Shown piece after piece: positions 34,163-43,135 of a stretch of 58,289 nt of DNA. Made by a program: the position numbers and the translations under genes. Origin of the DNA: Chroococcidiopsidaceae cyanobacterium CP_BM_ER_R8_30 (GTDB lineage Bacteria > Cyanobacteriota > Cyanobacteriia > Cyanobacteriales > Chroococcidiopsidaceae); contig JAFASY010000252.1 in NCBI GenBank assembly GCA_019244235.1, positions 1 to 58,289 of the forward strand, read 5' to 3'. The notes beneath the pieces were generated by a model. That model was not told where the DNA came from and ran no database searches. It saw only the letters and a program-made list of their open reading frames with translations. The first letter of the stretch is position 1, and the number at the start of each line of letters is the position of its first letter.

Positions 34163-35338
34163 ATGAAAACGAAGAGTGGGGGAACTATTAATAACTCAAA
34201 GCTCTTTGTTGCTCTAACTGCTCTACTGCTAGCAAGTGTCTGCAATCGTGATGGCGGATTTGCTGCCACACCACCATTGAGTTTGCGGGAGCATGCCCCC
34301 AGAGCTACCTCAGTAGTCTTAGCCACAAACAGTGCCACATTCAACAATCGCCAGATTCTTAGCGATTTTGCTGACAAGGTCGTCATTCCAACATTTCAGA
34401 CCTTTACTGGCAAAGCTAGTGCGTTATCAACCGCTATCAATGCCTTTACCCAACATCCCAATCGCCAAACGCTGCAAGCTGCTAGAACTGCCTGGGTTGA
34501 GGCGCGTTCTCCCTGGGAGCAGAGTGAATGTTTTGGCTTTGGACCAGTCAAGGACGGAGGGTTCGATGGCAATTTAGATACCTGGCCAATTGATGAAAAC
34601 GACATTAAACAGATCCTTGCTAGTGGGGACAAACTTACATCCAGCTACGTTGAGGGGTTGAGGGAAAGCGATAAGGGCTTTCACGTAATTGAATATCTGC
34701 TGTTCGGTACTTCCGGCAGCAAGCAGCCCAGTGACTTTACCTCAAGAGAACTAGAATTTCTGAAACTGTTGGGTGCGAATTTTGCTCAAACCGCTGGCGA
34801 TATGACTGATAGCTGGGTCAAGGGAACAAAAGATGGCAATCCAGCTTATCGAGAGGTGATTGCAACAGCAGGGGTAAAGGACAATACAACTTACCCCACT
34901 TTACGGTCGGCTGCACAGGAGATGATTGGAGGGATGCTTGACAGTCTGGATGAGGTTGCCAATAGCAAGATTGCCAAACCTTTTGATAAGAAAGATCCCA
35001 ACCTCGCTGAAAGTCGATTTAGCTTTAATACCCTTAACGACCTCAAAAGCAATATCCGAGGTTCTCAAAATGTCTACTTGGGTCATTTCCAGCCCGCTAA
35101 TACTAACGGTTTGGGGTTAACTACCTTTGTTGCCAAGGTTGATCCAAACTTGGATGCGAAAGTGAAGCAGCAGTTTCAGGCAGCACTGGAGGCACTGAAT
35201 AAAATTCCCGCTCCTTTCGAGAAATCTGCGCTTGTCCCCCAGAATGCAAGTACAATCAAAGCGGCTGAGGATGCTGTTAACACACTGCACGACACTCTGG
35301 ATAAAGAAGTCAAGCCTTTAATTGGCGGCGCTAGTTGA
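34163..35338 (+). CDS. Imelysin-family (M75) protein, probably exported iron-binding
   Basis: This is an imelysin/M75 family protein of about 391 residues with a signal peptide (KLFVALTALLLASVCN) and the family motif GxHxxE visible in GFHVIEYLLFG. ARTAWVEARSPWEQSECFGF is another conserved block. Members in the iron-regulated ICMP group bind iron; peptidase activity is doubtful. The ATG at 34163 was chosen because the 32 residues upstream are encoded by a repeat element and are not signal-like. It precedes the DUF1111 gene by 18 bp, a common pairing, and is divergent from FTR1. Confidence 0.85.
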   Translation: MKTKSGGTINNSKLFVALTALLLASVCNRDGGFAATPPLSLREHAPRATSVVLATNSATFNNRQILSDFADKVVIPTFQTFTGKASALSTAINAFTQHPNRQTLQAARTAWVEARSPWEQSECFGFGPVKDGGFDGNLDTWPIDENDIKQILASGDKLTSSYVEGLRESDKGFHVIEYLLFGTSGSKQPSDFTSRELEFLKLLGANFAQTAGDMTDSWVKGTKDGNPAYREVIATAGVKDNTTYPTLRSAAQEMIGGMLDSLDEVANSKIAKPFDKKDPNLAESRFSFNTLNDLKSNIRGSQNVYLGHFQPANTNGLGLTTFVAKVDPNLDAKVKQQFQAALEALNKIPAPFEKSALVPQNASTIKAAEDAVNTLHDTLDKEVKPLIGGAS

Positions 35339-35356
35339 TTGCTAGAGGGGTTATTC

Positions 35357-36889
35357 ATGCAGTCATTACTCAGCAAATTTTTCAGAGCTAAGTCCTTCCG
35401 GTTCATTGTTGTATTTTTTCTGACGCTCGTAGCCGCAATCGCCTTATCAGGCTCTCTGAGTCATGCTCAGTTGCCACAGCAAATCCCTCAGGCTGGAGGA
35501 GAAACAACGATTTTCGACCGGACCTCTCACGGCTTGCAACAGCCAGCCGCCAATTTAACGGCAGCGGAACTGACTTTGCATCAGGATGGGGATAGCACTT
35601 TTGAAGCCGTCTTTGTCAGCGCCCCTGCCCCAGTCCATGCTGGTTTGGGAGCAACCTTCAACAATACTTCCTGCACAGCCTGCCATATTAATGATGGTCG
35701 AGGCTTACCCGTGAAGGGGAATTTACTGGTCAGAGTCAGCATGCCAGTGTCTCATCCTATTGCTGCCAGTCAACCCGTTGCCGCTGGGGGTTCCAACAAA
35801 TACACCTCGTCAATTTTTGAGCTTGCTCAAGGAAGTCGAGGCTGTTGGGGTCGGTCGCACCGACCCCTTCATCAGCCGTGCCGGAGCCGCCTCCGGCGAA
35901 CCCTTGAGTCTCAACCTCAAGCATCAGTCACGTTAGGCAATGTGCCTCCCGTTCCCGGACTTGGCACGCAGATTCAAGACCAGGCGCTCTTCGGTCATCA
36001 ACCGAAGGCGACAGTAGAAATCTCCTGGCAGGAGACATCTGGTACCTACGGTGACGGAACAGCTTATCGGTTACGCTCACCTCGACTCAAGATTACCCTC
36101 CCCGAGGGTAAACCTCTTCCCCCGCAAGTGCTGACCTCACCGCGCGTACCGCCGCCGATAACGGGTCGAGGTCTTCTAGAAGCAATTCCTGAACCCACTC
36201 TTCTAGCATTAGCTGATCCTCAAGACAAAAACCAAGACGGAATTTCCGGTCGTCCCAATTATGTCTGGGATGTACAAAAAAAAGCGAAGGTGCTGGGACG
36301 CTTTGGACTGAAAGCCAACAACCCCCACCTGTTGCAGCAAAATGCTACTGCTTTCATCAATGACATGGGCGTGACTAATCCACTGTTCCCCGACAAAGAT
36401 GGTTCTAGCTACATTGACATTGCCACCTTGAAAGCTGTTACTTTTTATACTCAAACCGTTGGCGTTCCTGCCCGAACGTTACTGGATGATCCACTGGTGC
36501 AACACGGGGAAAAACTGTTTTCTCAAGCCAACTGCGCGGCGTGCCATATTTCTCAACTCCGTACTGGCGACCATCCACTTAAGGCAGTAGCGTATCAGAG
36601 CATTCATCCCTACACTGATCTACTGCTTCACGACATGGGACCTGGACTGGCAGACGGGAGACCAGACTTTGAAGCATCTGAGACTGAGTGGCGAACACCA
36701 CCTTTGTGGGGTTTGGGTTTGACCAAGACTATATTACCCAGCGCTGGCTACCTCCACGACGGACGGGCACGGACTCTAGAGGAGGCGATTCTCTGGCATG
36801 GGGGCGAGGCGGAAAGCGCTAAACAGGCATTCCGCGCTTGGGCTAAGAGCGATCGCGAAGCCCTGCTGCGATTTTTAACTTCGCTGTAA
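35357..36889 (+). CDS. Di-heme DUF1111 (thiol oxidoreductase-like) c-type cytochrome with in-frame repeat insertion
   Basis: A signal peptide (FIVVFFLTLVAAIALSGSLS) leads into a DUF1111 protein with two heme c motifs, CTACH (residues 106-110 of this start) and CAACH in the C-terminal half. The family pairs with imelysin proteins in iron-uptake islands and probably does redox chemistry on iron in the periplasm. Residues 155-184 (start ELAQGSRGCWGRSH) come from a 90-bp palindromic repeat and are not cytochrome-like; the frame is kept. The ATG at 35357 has GAGGGG upstream. The protein may still fold, because the insert lies between the heme domains. Confidence 0.87.
   Translation: MQSLLSKFFRAKSFRFIVVFFLTLVAAIALSGSLSHAQLPQQIPQAGGETTIFDRTSHGLQQPAANLTAAELTLHQDGDSTFEAVFVSAPAPVHAGLGATFNNTSCTACHINDGRGLPVKGNLLVRVSMPVSHPIAASQPVAAGGSNKYTSSIFELAQGSRGCWGRSHRPLHQPCRSRLRRTLESQPQASVTLGNVPPVPGLGTQIQDQALFGHQPKATVEISWQETSGTYGDGTAYRLRSPRLKITLPEGKPLPPQVLTSPRVPPPITGRGLLEAIPEPTLLALADPQDKNQDGISGRPNYVWDVQKKAKVLGRFGLKANNPHLLQQNATAFINDMGVTNPLFPDKDGSSYIDIATLKAVTFYTQTVGVPARTLLDDPLVQHGEKLFSQANCAACHISQLRTGDHPLKAVAYQSIHPYTDLLLHDMGPGLADGRPDFEASETEWRTPPLWGLGLTKTILPSAGYLHDGRARTLEEAILWHGGEAESAKQAFRAWAKSDREALLRFLTSL
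35819..35908. repeat. Palindromic repeat inserted in frame in the di-heme gene
   Basis: A 90-bp segment runs from GAGCTTGCTCAAGGAAGTCG to GAACCCTTGAG, with CTCAAGG/CCTTGAG ends and internal stems GGGGTCGGT/ACCGACCCC and CCGGAG/CTCCGG. It starts exactly on a codon boundary and adds 30 codons. The first 20 bases match the copy in cas1. Confidence 0.75.
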
Positions 36890-37071
36890 AGATAACCAAG
36901 TCAATAAATCGTGTTGGTCTTTATAAGACGATTGATGGAGCCGATTGGATTTATCTAAACACGGCCTTAACATGACTTACCAAATCATACCAAATAGTTT
37001 AAATCCAAAATTAGGAACGCATTCGTCTTTAAAGAAGGAAACAAGGCTAGTTTATTTGAAGAGACACAACC
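36890..37071. other. Intergenic region with a small hairpin
   Basis: A hairpin GTCTT-TAT-AAGAC at 36917-36929 lies near the end of the di-heme gene and may terminate it. The rest is AT-rich with no gene that I would call. Confidence 0.35.
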
Positions 37072-37347
37072 ATGAAAATATTAGGTCAAGATACCATAGA
37101 GACTTCACCTTTCAGTCTTGTATCTCTTGCTTATCAAGGTGGTTTATGTTCACAAGGCATTCCTAGTCATGGTGCGCTAATTACGGCTCACCGGAGCAGA
37201 CAAATTAGCGCTTTAGATCTTATCCACAGTGCAGTTGCACTCAATCGACTCCCTTCTGATCTCGTTAATCAAGGGTATCTTAAAGCAGTCGAGAACGGTT
37301 TTTTATTCTATTACTTGTCACATCCCAGATCAAAATCAACTCTTTGA
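37072..37347 (+). CDS. Hypothetical protein, 91 residues
   Basis: I do not recognise a family with certainty. It is a soluble, slightly basic protein with no signal peptide. Several segments look globular: PFSLVSLAYQGGLCSQGIPS near the start, then SALDLIHSAVALNRLPSDLV and GYLKAVENGFLFYYLSH, the latter likely a helix-rich C-terminus. Small proteins of this kind occur widely in cyanobacteria. The ATG follows a purine-rich stretch. It is convergent with the ABC permease gene (38 bp between stops). Confidence 0.5.
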   Translation: MKILGQDTIETSPFSLVSLAYQGGLCSQGIPSHGALITAHRSRQISALDLIHSAVALNRLPSDLVNQGYLKAVENGFLFYYLSHPRSKSTL

Positions 37348-37385
37348 ATCTAAGAATGCTTCATAAGACCTTCTAATTCAGCTGC

Positions 37386-38426
37386 TTAATTCAGTTTTTC
37401 TAGTCGAATCCGAGGGTCCACAGCCTTGAGCAGAAGATCTGCTAATAGGTTTCCAACAATTAGCAATACAGCACCCATCATCGTACCTGCCATCACTAAA
37501 TAGATATCCTTGGCAGTCACAGCCTGTAACAGCAACTGCCCCAAACCGGGCCAGTTGAAGAAGTTTTCGACAATGAACGAACCACTGAGTAAGCCTGCCA
37601 ACTCAAAACCTAGTAGGGTGACTAGAGGGTTGACTGCGTTGCGCAGGGCATGGACGTAGATCACGCGGTTTTCTGGTAGTCCTTTAGCACGAGCTGTTTG
37701 GATGTAATCCTGACGCAGAACATCCAATAATTCCCCCCGAGTAATGCGCTGTAATCCAGCAAAGCTGCTAACACAAAGCGCTAGTGTTGGTAAGATCATA
37801 TGCCATCCCACATCTAGAAATTTACCTAGAAGGGTTAGGTCATCGAAATTAATACTAGTTATGCCACCCACCGGAAATAGAGGCGAGGTATTCTGTGCCA
37901 AGAAGAGCAGCAATAGGGCAGTGATAAAGCTAGGAAATCCTTGTCCACCGTAACTCATCAGACGCAGAAACCGATCGATTGCGTGATTTTGCTTAACGGC
38001 AGCAATGATGCCCATTGGGATAGCAACAGCCCAAGTGATTACCAAAGAAGAGAGTGCTAATAACAGTGTTGCTGGAATCCGCTCCCCAATTAGCGATGCG
38101 GCAGGGCGTTGGAAAATAAGACTTGGGCCAAAATTCCCCTGACTCAGAATTTGCCACAGCCAGTGCCAATACTGCACGTGCCAAGGCTTGTCCAGTGCCA
38201 ACTGCTGATTTAGTTGCGCGATGAATTGTGGGGAATTCTTCGGATTTTCTCTCAACGTATCTAGATAGTTGCCTGGAGCTAATTGGCTAATCAAAAACGA
38301 GAGCAATGACACTAAGAACAGAGTCAAAATCGCCTGCAATAGCCGCTTCGATATATAGGCGAAGGTATCGCCACCAAAAAACCTACTTAGCCAGTCCCTA
38401 CTTGCCTCAACCCTAGTAGCAGTCAT
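37386..38426 (-). CDS. ABC transporter permease, DppB/oligopeptide-nickel type
   Basis: This is a 346-residue permease of the peptide/nickel (DppB) class. The N-terminal TM segment (ISKRLLQAILTLFLVSLLSF) is followed by the conserved LAPGNYLDTLRENPKNSP external loop. Five further TM helices contain the EAA-loop region (IQTARAKGLPENRVIYVHAL), which contacts the ATPase. It lacks partner genes nearby. It sits 7 bp downstream of apt on the same strand. The substrate could be oligopeptide, nickel or another small solute; I cannot tell. Confidence 0.88.
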   Translation of the reverse strand: MTATRVEASRDWLSRFFGGDTFAYISKRLLQAILTLFLVSLLSFLISQLAPGNYLDTLRENPKNSPQFIAQLNQQLALDKPWHVQYWHWLWQILSQGNFGPSLIFQRPAASLIGERIPATLLLALSSLVITWAVAIPMGIIAAVKQNHAIDRFLRLMSYGGQGFPSFITALLLLFLAQNTSPLFPVGGITSINFDDLTLLGKFLDVGWHMILPTLALCVSSFAGLQRITRGELLDVLRQDYIQTARAKGLPENRVIYVHALRNAVNPLVTLLGFELAGLLSGSFIVENFFNWPGLGQLLLQAVTAKDIYLVMAGTMMGAVLLIVGNLLADLLLKAVDPRIRLEKLN

Positions 38427-38433
38427 CTTGAAG

Positions 38434-38955
38434 CTAATAATTGATTAGCGTTACGACTGGCACATCTGGTGGCAGCCGTTTCCGCCCTTGCAAATCCTGT
38501 AACTCGATAATAAACCCAAAGCCCATCAGCTCACAGCCAATCTGCTGCACCAACTTTGCCGTAGCACTTGCTGTTCCACCCGTAGCAATCAGATCGTCTA
38601 CGATTAGAACTCGGCTTCCTGCTTGTAAGGCATCTTGATGCATTTCCAACCGATCCATACCGTACTCTAGTTCATACTCAACAGAATAGACTTGGAACGG
38701 CAGTTTACCAGGTTTACGTACTGGAATAAAACCAGCCCTGAGCTTATAAGCTAAAGCCGCGCCAATGATAAACCCCCGCGACTCTATCCCCACAACGTAA
38801 CTTGCATTTAGCCCAGCCGCAGTACACTTTTCGGCTAAGCTATCAATGGCGTAATGCAGTCCATCTGGGTCTCGCAGCAGGGTGGTAATATCTCGAAACA
38901 AAATTCCAGGCTTGGGAAAATCAGGAATATCGCGAATCAGGGACTTCAAATCCAT
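38434..38955 (-). CDS. apt: Adenine phosphoribosyltransferase
   Basis: Apt makes AMP from adenine and PRPP in purine salvage. The 173-residue protein begins with the typical [20 protein letters not shown], and the PRPP-binding loop is [37 protein letters not shown] and [20 protein letters not shown] are canonical. The length is normal and the gene is intact. The next gene on the same strand, seven bases downstream, is an ABC permease; the linkage may be only transcriptional. Confidence 0.96.
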   Translation of the reverse strand: MDLKSLIRDIPDFPKPGILFRDITTLLRDPDGLHYAIDSLAEKCTAAGLNASYVVGIESRGFIIGAALAYKLRAGFIPVRKPGKLPFQVYSVEYELEYGMDRLEMHQDALQAGSRVLIVDDLIATGGTASATAKLVQQIGCELMGFGFIIELQDLQGRKRLPPDVPVVTLINY

Positions 38956-39114
38956 AATGGTCTATAGAGACACCTGAAAAATCGTACACTAGAAATCCTA
39001 GTTGTTTTAGATTACCGCTAACATTTGCTAGGAATAGACGTATAGTCTGCCAGTTTGAGAATCTTTAATGCCAAGATTGTGTTGCAAATCTCTTCACCCG
39101 CCGAGCCTGCTACG

Positions 39115-39741
39115 ATGAATGCTTCTGTGAGCTTAACGCCGTTAGATAGTTCAGCTGTCCAATCAAATCCCACAATCTTGGACAGTTTACCTGACTTACC
39201 AATTGAGGTTCGAGGATGTCCGCGCCGTACGCGTTTGCAAATAGACCTGATTCTACTGGCAATCGAAGCTCTAGAACTTAGGGGTTCAGAAGCGATTCTA
39301 GCGGTTGCCAAGGAACTAGAACTTGATAACATTATCAAAAACCGGGTGAATCTATGGCGATTGCGCAGTACCAACCCTTGGCGACGCGCCCATACACGTC
39401 GTTCATTGAGCCTTAGGGAGGCGAAAGCGCTAGTAGTGATTGCCTGCTATTTAGCACGGCGATTGACTGTTGTCATCCGAGAGTTGCTGCTGGTTCACCA
39501 AAAGATGAGTGAGAAGCAGCTCCCGTTAGAGCAGAATTTACGATTATCCAATTACTTAGAGCGGTTCAAAGTCCATTTCCGCAGCCGGATGAATCCCCGC
39601 CGTTCGGCTGTAATTGTCTACAGTTCAGACGAAAAATTGAATCAACTAGCTATGAGCCTATTAGAACAATTACTGTTTTGCACTGGCACAGCTGGAATGC
39701 AAAGGTTTTGGATAAGTTTGTTTGACGGGGAAGTGGAATGA
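39115..39741 (+). CDS. DUF3038 protein
   Basis: This is a cyanobacterium-specific protein of about 208 residues. The helical core includes RRTRLQIDLILLAIEALELR, then AVAKELELDNIIKNRVNLWR and LSLREAKALVVIACYLARRL. No signal peptide or TM segment is seen. It occurs with a DUF4335 gene in many cyanobacteria. The ATG at 39115 is chosen over 39055 because the upstream residues are not conserved-like. Its stop overlaps the next start by 4 bp, so the two are co-translated. Confidence 0.82.
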   Translation: MNASVSLTPLDSSAVQSNPTILDSLPDLPIEVRGCPRRTRLQIDLILLAIEALELRGSEAILAVAKELELDNIIKNRVNLWRLRSTNPWRRAHTRRSLSLREAKALVVIACYLARRLTVVIRELLLVHQKMSEKQLPLEQNLRLSNYLERFKVHFRSRMNPRRSAVIVYSSDEKLNQLAMSLLEQLLFCTGTAGMQRFWISLFDGEVE

Positions 39742-40430
39742 ATATTCAGCGTTTGTACAGCTTACCCAACTGTAAACTAATCGTAGAGGGTCTGAGTAAC
39801 GCGAATGACACATCGCCCACCGAAGCCCGCCCTTTACTTTCGATGCTAGTAAATGTGGAGTGCTACTTAGCGGGAACCGAGCAACCTCTGACAGGTGGTC
39901 GCGATTTTTTTGAAAGTCTGGTTACAGCAGTTAGTGCCTATGCTCAGGAATTTTTGAGTAAAGTGCATCACCCATTAGCCCACAGGCAAGTCCCAGGATC
40001 AGTACAGTTACAGAAAGTTGACGACAACTGGCATCGGTTGACAGTGCGGTCAGGATTGGAGGATCAGGGCTCGAATATTGGCGAAAGCCCAAATCAACCA
40101 CCAATTCAGATCGATTTAACAACTGTGCAATTATTCGATCTGGTAGAAGCCGTCGATCAGTTTTTTGCTGACAGCCAAACGTTACCAGAAATGTCACCGC
40201 GACTATCGCCGATTTCAAAGCGATTTGTCACTTCCAGCCAAATAGTTGCTAAACAAGCATTACCAACAGCTGTAGGAATATCAAGTTTAGCTCTAGCCGC
40301 GATCGCCTTCTTCTTCATCCCAGTTCCAACAAAAATCCCCCAACCACACCCCCAATCCAACCCAACCAGATCGAGTAGTAATTCCTCTACCAGAACTAGC
40401 CCCATCTCCAAACCTCTAAAATCCCCCTAA
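39738..40430 (+). CDS. DUF4335 protein
   Basis: This 230-residue protein is the usual partner of DUF3038. The N-terminal part (MNIQRLYSLPNCKLIVEGLS, RPLLSMLVNVECYLAG, DFFESLVTAVSAYAQEFLSK) is the conserved domain. A C-terminal transmembrane helix lies near residue 185 (VGISSLALAAIAFFFIP), followed by a Pro/Ser-rich tail. The function is unknown; a complex with the DUF3038 protein at a membrane is inferred from the overlapping reading frames (ATGA) and conserved linkage. Confidence 0.82.
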   Translation: MNIQRLYSLPNCKLIVEGLSNANDTSPTEARPLLSMLVNVECYLAGTEQPLTGGRDFFESLVTAVSAYAQEFLSKVHHPLAHRQVPGSVQLQKVDDNWHRLTVRSGLEDQGSNIGESPNQPPIQIDLTTVQLFDLVEAVDQFFADSQTLPEMSPRLSPISKRFVTSSQIVAKQALPTAVGISSLALAAIAFFFIPVPTKIPQPHPQSNPTRSSSNSSTRTSPISKPLKSP

Positions 40431-40434
40431 CTCC

Positions 40435-40527
40435 CCTTGTCCCCTTGTCCTCTTCCCTCTTACGAAGTTCCGAGCTTCCTAAAGGAAGAGCTGCGAAGAG
40501 CGGAGGAAACCTCCGAGCTTGACTTCG
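40435..40527. repeat. CTTGTCC repeat followed by a hairpin element with inverted ends
   Basis: TCCCCTTGTCCTCTTC at 40440-40455 is an exact copy of the arm at 22704-22719. A second element runs from CGAAGT (40463) to ACTTCG (40527), a 6-bp terminal inverted repeat, with internal stems AGCTTCCT/AGGAAGAGCT and GGAGG/CCTCC. It fills the gap between the DUF4335 gene and the PBP stop. Confidence 0.6.
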
Positions 40528-40529
40528 CG

Positions 40530-42815
40530 CTACTCCCCCACAACCCGTCGCATATACTCTCCCCACAACTGGGCAGCTTGGGCACTGCTGCCAGTAGTGG
40601 GGGAATTGTTGTCATTCCCCAGCCATATACCTGTTACTAGTTGCCGACTCGGAATGTATCCAATGAACCAGAGGTCAACGTCTTTGTCTGTAGTGCCAGT
40701 TTTACCGACTTCCCCCAAACCAATAGCAGCATTGCGACCAGTGCCATTTTGGATCACGCCTCGGAGTAGCTCAGTCATTACATCTGCAACATCTGGTTGC
40801 AGTACCTTGACATTGGCTCCATCACTTTGATCGAAGGAATAGATGACACGGCAGGTTTTGGGATTATTGCGATCGCTACAGTCGCTGCTGTCAAGAATCC
40901 GATTGATGAGGTGCGGGCGATTCCAGATACCACGATGAGCGAGTGCACCATACGCGCCCGTTATTTCCAACACATTCACCGCGCTTTGACCGATCACCAA
41001 GCCAGGGACAGGGTCTAGGGGGGATTGTATCCCTAGCCTTCGCGCCATCCGTACCACATTGTTAAGCCCAACATCCTCCTGAGCAATCCGTAGAGCAATC
41101 ACATTCTCAGACTGTGCTAAGGCTGCATACATATTGGCCCTATCACTCCCAAGGCGTTCGCAACCGCGAAAGTGACGACCTTGCCAATTTAAGGGGGCGC
41201 AGGAATAAGTTTTCTCTGGTGAGACGCCTTTTTCAATAGCGGCAGTGTAAGTAAAGATTTTGAAGCTCGAACCTGGTTGGCGTTCAGCTTGAATTGCACG
41301 GTTGAACTGGCTTTCTTGATAGCTGATCCCGCCAGTGAGGGCTAGGACGGCACCAGTGCTGGCATCAAGCGTGACGATCGCACCTTGAGAAAAGCCATAG
41401 TTCGCTCCAACTGTATCAATATAACGCCGCAAAGAGGCTTCTGATGCCGCTTGAATCCGTGGATCTAGTTGGGTTTCTATTGTGAAGTTGCCTTCATTAG
41501 CAAGTTGTTCCCCTAAGATAGATTGCAGCTCCTGAAATACAGAACTGTAGAAGTAAGGAGCAATAGTCTGGGATTGCTCTTCACAGACTCTATGGCTGAC
41601 TGTAATTGATGAGCGTCTTGCCCGGTTGGCTTGTTCTCGCTGGATTTTACCTTGCTCTAACATGCGGTCAATCACGCGATCACGGTAGGCAGCAGCTCTC
41701 TGCCGACTCTGTGCATCGCCGCAGAAATTAAAACTGTTGGGAGCTGGTAAGATCCCCACTAGAGTAGCGGCTTCTGAGAGGTTTAAATCTTTCGCTGACT
41801 TACCAAAGTAGTACTGAGCAGCATCTTCAAAACCATAGGTGTCATGCCCCAGATAGACACGGTTTAAGTAAGTCAGCAGGATGAAGTCCTTGCTATAAAA
41901 TGTCTCTAGTTTCAGCGCCATAATGGCTTCTCGCAGTTTGCGATTTAACGAGTCCTTGGTTCCCACATAGTTACGGAACAAACTACGGGCAACCTGTTGA
42001 GTCAGGGTGCTAGCTCCTTGCTCATATGCGCGGTTGCGTGTATCAACCAATACAGCTCGCGCAATGCCAACTGGATCAATTCCCAAGTGCCAGTAAAAGC
42101 GACTGTCCTCTGAAGCAATCACCGCTTTGGGCAAATAAGGACCAAAGCCAGATAACTGCTTCATGTCTACATGAGCTGTATTCTGTTGCGGATGTAGAGG
42201 CGTCTGTTCATCTCGGGCATAAACAATGACTGGACCTTTAGCAACATTAGGCAAGGGTCGCACCGCAGGCGCTTGCACCCACTCAATACCTATGCCTATT
42301 AATGCGAGTATGGCAAGTCCTTCAATACCGTAAGTTCCCCAGTTAGCAGCTCGGACATACCAAGGTGGTGGATCAACATATTGAACTCGGACAGAGGCTG
42401 CAAGTTCCGGTGGACCTAAGGTAATAACATCCCCATGGCGCAGTTGCAAGCTTCTTGTGAGCCGACGCTTACCGCGATAGACGCCGTTAGTCGAGTTTTC
42501 ATCTTTAATGACAAAGGGGGTTTGCCGTGAACGGCGCGAATCTCGCGAGATAGATAGGTGAACCTGGCTAATGACTGGGTTACGGATCACAATATCGCAG
42601 GATTTTGAGCTGCGACCTACTAGATAGCGATCGCCTATGAGGGGATAGACTTCGGCTTTATCCGCCCCAGCATCCTGTACCCAAAGCTCTGGTACTCTGG
42701 CATTCGGCTTGAGCGCTAGCGCACCAAAATTCATTTTGGCTTGCATCGTTTTTACTGCCTGAGTCACTTGACCTAGAAGTGTTTGGGAGTTATATGGTGG
42801 TTGGGGAGAACTCAT
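40530..42815 (-). CDS. Class A penicillin-binding protein with N-terminal FHA domain
   Basis: The N-terminal FHA domain (about 45-140) shows DRYLVGRSSKSCDIVIRNP and ENSTNGVYRGKRR, and would bind phosphothreonine. A TM helix (GIEGLAILALIGIGIEWV) near residue 170 anchors it. The GT51 transglycosylase follows (VIASEDSRFYWHLGID and GASTLTQQVARSLFRNY), then the transpeptidase with SSFK (GSSFKIFTYTAAIEK) and KTG (GKTGTTDKD). At 761 residues it polymerises and cross-links peptidoglycan at the plasma membrane. FHA fusion suggests control by a Ser/Thr kinase. Confidence 0.94.
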   Translation of the reverse strand: MSSPQPPYNSQTLLGQVTQAVKTMQAKMNFGALALKPNARVPELWVQDAGADKAEVYPLIGDRYLVGRSSKSCDIVIRNPVISQVHLSISRDSRRSRQTPFVIKDENSTNGVYRGKRRLTRSLQLRHGDVITLGPPELAASVRVQYVDPPPWYVRAANWGTYGIEGLAILALIGIGIEWVQAPAVRPLPNVAKGPVIVYARDEQTPLHPQQNTAHVDMKQLSGFGPYLPKAVIASEDSRFYWHLGIDPVGIARAVLVDTRNRAYEQGASTLTQQVARSLFRNYVGTKDSLNRKLREAIMALKLETFYSKDFILLTYLNRVYLGHDTYGFEDAAQYYFGKSAKDLNLSEAATLVGILPAPNSFNFCGDAQSRQRAAAYRDRVIDRMLEQGKIQREQANRARRSSITVSHRVCEEQSQTIAPYFYSSVFQELQSILGEQLANEGNFTIETQLDPRIQAASEASLRRYIDTVGANYGFSQGAIVTLDASTGAVLALTGGISYQESQFNRAIQAERQPGSSFKIFTYTAAIEKGVSPEKTYSCAPLNWQGRHFRGCERLGSDRANMYAALAQSENVIALRIAQEDVGLNNVVRMARRLGIQSPLDPVPGLVIGQSAVNVLEITGAYGALAHRGIWNRPHLINRILDSSDCSDRNNPKTCRVIYSFDQSDGANVKVLQPDVADVMTELLRGVIQNGTGRNAAIGLGEVGKTGTTDKDVDLWFIGYIPSRQLVTGIWLGNDNNSPTTGSSAQAAQLWGEYMRRVVGE

Positions 42816-43135
42816 TGTCTATCCGAGAACCAGTGTGTTAAACAAATAATTCTGCTGCTGTGGGCTTGAGACTTTTGTCCTCACCTATTCTACTGGCAAG
42901 CCTCGATAAGGCTAGCTCGTTGCTGATTCTACTTCTATAGATAGGTTAATTGTTCGTTGTTTATAGTTCATCTCAATGGATCATAAGCTGAATTCTTGCC
43001 TTGAAGCAGCCATTTCGGCTTTGTTCTCCATACTGCAATTTTTACATCCCCCTTAAGACAGATTCTGTAATACTCTTCCTCTGATTAAATTAAGCTCATA
43101 AATTTGTTCAGGTTCTAGGTGCGAGGTTTATCGAG
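42816..43135. other. Divergent intergenic region before the Gly/Pro-rich gene
   Basis: About 320 bp, AT-rich toward the right. It must hold promoters for the FHA-PBP (minus) and the exported Gly/Pro protein (plus). I see no riboswitch, tRNA or convincing repeat, and no clear -35/-10 pair that I would assert. Confidence 0.5.
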
